From Pseudomonas sp. FP2196 (GTDB lineage Bacteria; Pseudomonadota; Gammaproteobacteria; Pseudomonadales; Pseudomonadaceae), in NCBI RefSeq assembly GCF_030687715.1, contig NZ_CP117445.1, positions 5,914,501 through 5,978,500 of the forward strand: 64,000 nt of DNA, given 5' to 3'. This document shows, piece by piece, positions 62,825 to 64,000 of the stretch (its first letter is position 1; every line of letters begins with the position of its first letter). The translations under genes were made by a program, and so were the position numbers. The notes under the pieces were generated by a model. That model was not told the DNA's origin, made no database searches, and worked only from the letters and a program-made list of their open reading frames with translations.

Positions 62825-63568
62825 ATGCGCGCATGGATTGGCATGATGGCCCTGGCTTGCGCATTTGGCGCGCAAGCGGCCCCGAAAGTCGCGGTGACGG
62901 ATCTGGCGTATCAGGAACGTGTGGAGCAATACATCCACATCGTTTCGGCGCAGAACAATTACCGCGAGGGTTACTACAGCTCCAGCGGTTCTTCGAACTA
63001 CAACGAGATCGAAGCGACCACCAGCTACATCGAGCAGACCGAGCTGCGCAAATTCACCGGCGACATCAAGGGTGAAATTCTGCGTACCGGTATGTTCCAG
63101 CTGGTGCAAGGCACGCCGTACACCGCGTCGTCCAAGGGTGACATCTACGACGTGATCAAGCGGATCAAGGCCGGTAACTTCAAGGGTGCCGACTATGTTC
63201 TGTTTGGCACCGTGTCGGATATCGACTTCACTCAGGACATGAACGAGCTGGCGCACACCGACAGCTATTCGGCGGTACTGGGCCTGACGTTGGTGGCGGA
63301 CTTCAGCCTGATCAACACCAAGACCTTCGAAATCACGTCGGCCTTCACGGCGATGGGTGAAGCGCAGGACACCAAATTGGTGAACCACCGCGACATCAAG
63401 ATCTCGCTGAACCGCCCACGGGTGGTGCGCGAGGTGTCGAAGGCGCTGGGTGAGGACGTGGCCGGACAACTGAGCCAACAGCTCGGGGGCGGCGGTTACG
63501 AGCAGCCGCGCGAGCCGCAGCAGCGTAACAACCTGCCGCGCGATACCGCACCGGTGATTCTGCGCTAA
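62825..63568 (+). CDS. CsgG/LpoB-like secreted protein
   Basis: A 247-residue protein with a cleavable signal (MRAWIGMMALACAFGAQAAP); the signal has no lipobox at the cleavage site. The core (PKVAVTDLAYQERVEQYIHI ... GDIKGEILRTGMFQLVQGTP ... GADYVLFGTVSDIDFTQDMN) resembles the periplasmic domain shared by CsgG, LpoB and TolB-N. The C-terminus is Gln/Arg/Pro-rich and disordered. It starts three bases after the LpoB-like stop, so the pair is likely to work together. It lacks the long transmembrane hairpins needed for a CsgG pore, as far as I can judge. Confidence 0.78.
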   Translation: MRAWIGMMALACAFGAQAAPKVAVTDLAYQERVEQYIHIVSAQNNYREGYYSSSGSSNYNEIEATTSYIEQTELRKFTGDIKGEILRTGMFQLVQGTPYTASSKGDIYDVIKRIKAGNFKGADYVLFGTVSDIDFTQDMNELAHTDSYSAVLGLTLVADFSLINTKTFEITSAFTAMGEAQDTKLVNHRDIKISLNRPRVVREVSKALGEDVAGQLSQQLGGGGYEQPREPQQRNNLPRDTAPVILR

Positions 63569-63573
63569 GCATC

Positions 63574-63596
63574 ATTCCCACGCTCTGCGTGGGAAT
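63574..63596. repeat. Short palindromic element ATTCCCACGC-TCT-GCGTGGGAAT
   Basis: A perfect 10-base inverted repeat with a TCT loop, just after the last envelope gene. The same hairpin is common in intergenic DNA of pseudomonads as I recall. It is the only copy in this window. Confidence 0.7.
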
Positions 63597-63605
63597 TGCG
63601 CGCCT

Positions 63606-63638
63606 AAAAAAGGCGACCTCATGAGGTCGCCTTTTTTG
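63606..63638. terminator. Bidirectional terminator after the envelope cluster
   Basis: AAAAAAGGCGACCTCAT pairs with ATGAGGTCGCCTTTTTT. T-runs on both strands serve both the envelope operon and the convergent LysE-type gene. Confidence 0.92.
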
Positions 63639-63650
63639 TGCCTGCTGGGT

Positions 63651-64000
63651 TTATACCGCCGCTTTACGCAACGTCGCCATAAACGCCGCCGCGCCAATGA
63701 ACAGCCCGGCAAACGTGCGGTTCATTCGTTTCTGCTGTGTTGGCGTGCGCAACAGGCGCAGCACTTTCGACGCCAGACCGGTATAGCCAGCCATGACAAT
63801 CAGATCGACGCAGATCATGGTCGCGCCGATCACCAGGTACTGGATCAGCAGCGGTGCGTGGGGATTGATGAACTGCGGCAGCACCGCCAGCATGAACACC
63901 AATGCCTTGGGGTTGCTGATATTCACCAGAAAACCGCGGAACACCAGCGCCAGCGGCTTGCCGATCGGTCGCACCGCTGCGTCATCGCTCATGTCCATGG
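63651..64000 (-). CDS. LysE/RhtB family exporter (partial, N-terminus beyond window)
   Basis: The C-terminal 116 or so residues of an amino acid efflux protein of the LysE/RhtB superfamily (usual length about 205-210). Visible blocks are FRGFLVNISNPKALVFMLAV and LPQFINPHAPLLIQYLVIGA, which lie mid-protein in the family, followed by membrane segments and a short basic tail. The frame stays open to the right edge, so the Met at 63998 is internal. Substrate unknown. Confidence 0.85.
   Translation of the reverse strand, partial: MDMSDDAAVRPIGKPLALVFRGFLVNISNPKALVFMLAVLPQFINPHAPLLIQYLVIGATMICVDLIVMAGYTGLASKVLRLLRTPTQQKRMNRTFAGLFIGAAAFMATLRKAAV

Overview
The window looks like a core-genome stretch of a Pseudomonas chromosome, most likely the P. 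fluorescens group. Three things support this: high G+C coding DNA; the gene order argE ... gcvP/gcvH/gcvT, Fe3+ ABC transporter, ubiI/ubiH/pepP/ygfB, zapA-6S RNA-5-FCL, glpT, ubiD, rho, trxA, ppx/ppk1, hemB; and many short intergenic inverted repeats of the REP/REPIN kind typical of fluorescent pseudomonads. The species call is inference; no rRNA or tRNA gene was seen.

Layout. 1-7.5 kb: argE (cut by the left edge), a CYTH-CHAD triphosphatase, an Lrp/AsnC regulator divergent from a small ACT-like protein, an orphan GspE/PilB-type ATPase, the qmcA-nfeD pair and a DUF2388 protein. 7.6-15.2 kb: the glycine cleavage genes gcvT-gcvH and gcvP, then a ferric iron ABC permease and binding protein. 15.4-22.6 kb: the ubiquinone/peptidase operon ygfB-pepP-ubiH-thioesterase-ubiI, divergent from a ZapB-like gene, zapA, 6S RNA and 5-formyl-THF cyclo-ligase, followed by a 51-residue membrane protein and an EVE-domain protein. 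22.7-27.5 kb: a three-gene HlyD / fused ABC / ABC-2 permease exporter. 27.5-37.5 kb: single genes (secreted FliL-like protein, quinone oxidoreductase, secreted TonB-domain protein, histidine phosphatase, glpT with two GlpR-like operators, gamma-glutamylcyclotransferase), the ubiD-iron-sulfur reductase pair and an O-acetyltransferase. 37.6-39.4 kb: rho and trxA. 39.5-47.8 kb: an apparently accessory block between trxA and ppx, made of a GntR/FCD regulator, a polar amino acid ABC transporter with a sigma-54 promoter and a matching operator, and a four-gene chaperone-usher fimbrial operon with DUF1120-type subunits. 48-58.6 kb: ppx, ppk1, hemB, dedA, a fatty acid hydroxylase, elbB, a YaiI-family gene and a cytochrome c-FTR1 iron permease. 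58.8-63.6 kb: five envelope genes (two COG3014 lipoproteins, YcfL, LpoB, CsgG/LpoB-like). The right edge cuts a LysE-type exporter.

How the genes work together: most are housekeeping (one-carbon metabolism, ubiquinone, heme, polyphosphate, Rho, thioredoxin). The least explained parts are the lipoprotein cluster at 58.8-63.6 kb, the DUF1120 fimbriae, the small ACT-like protein paired with an Lrp regulator, and the orphan secretion-type ATPase. Functions are assigned from motifs and remembered family features only; no database search was run.
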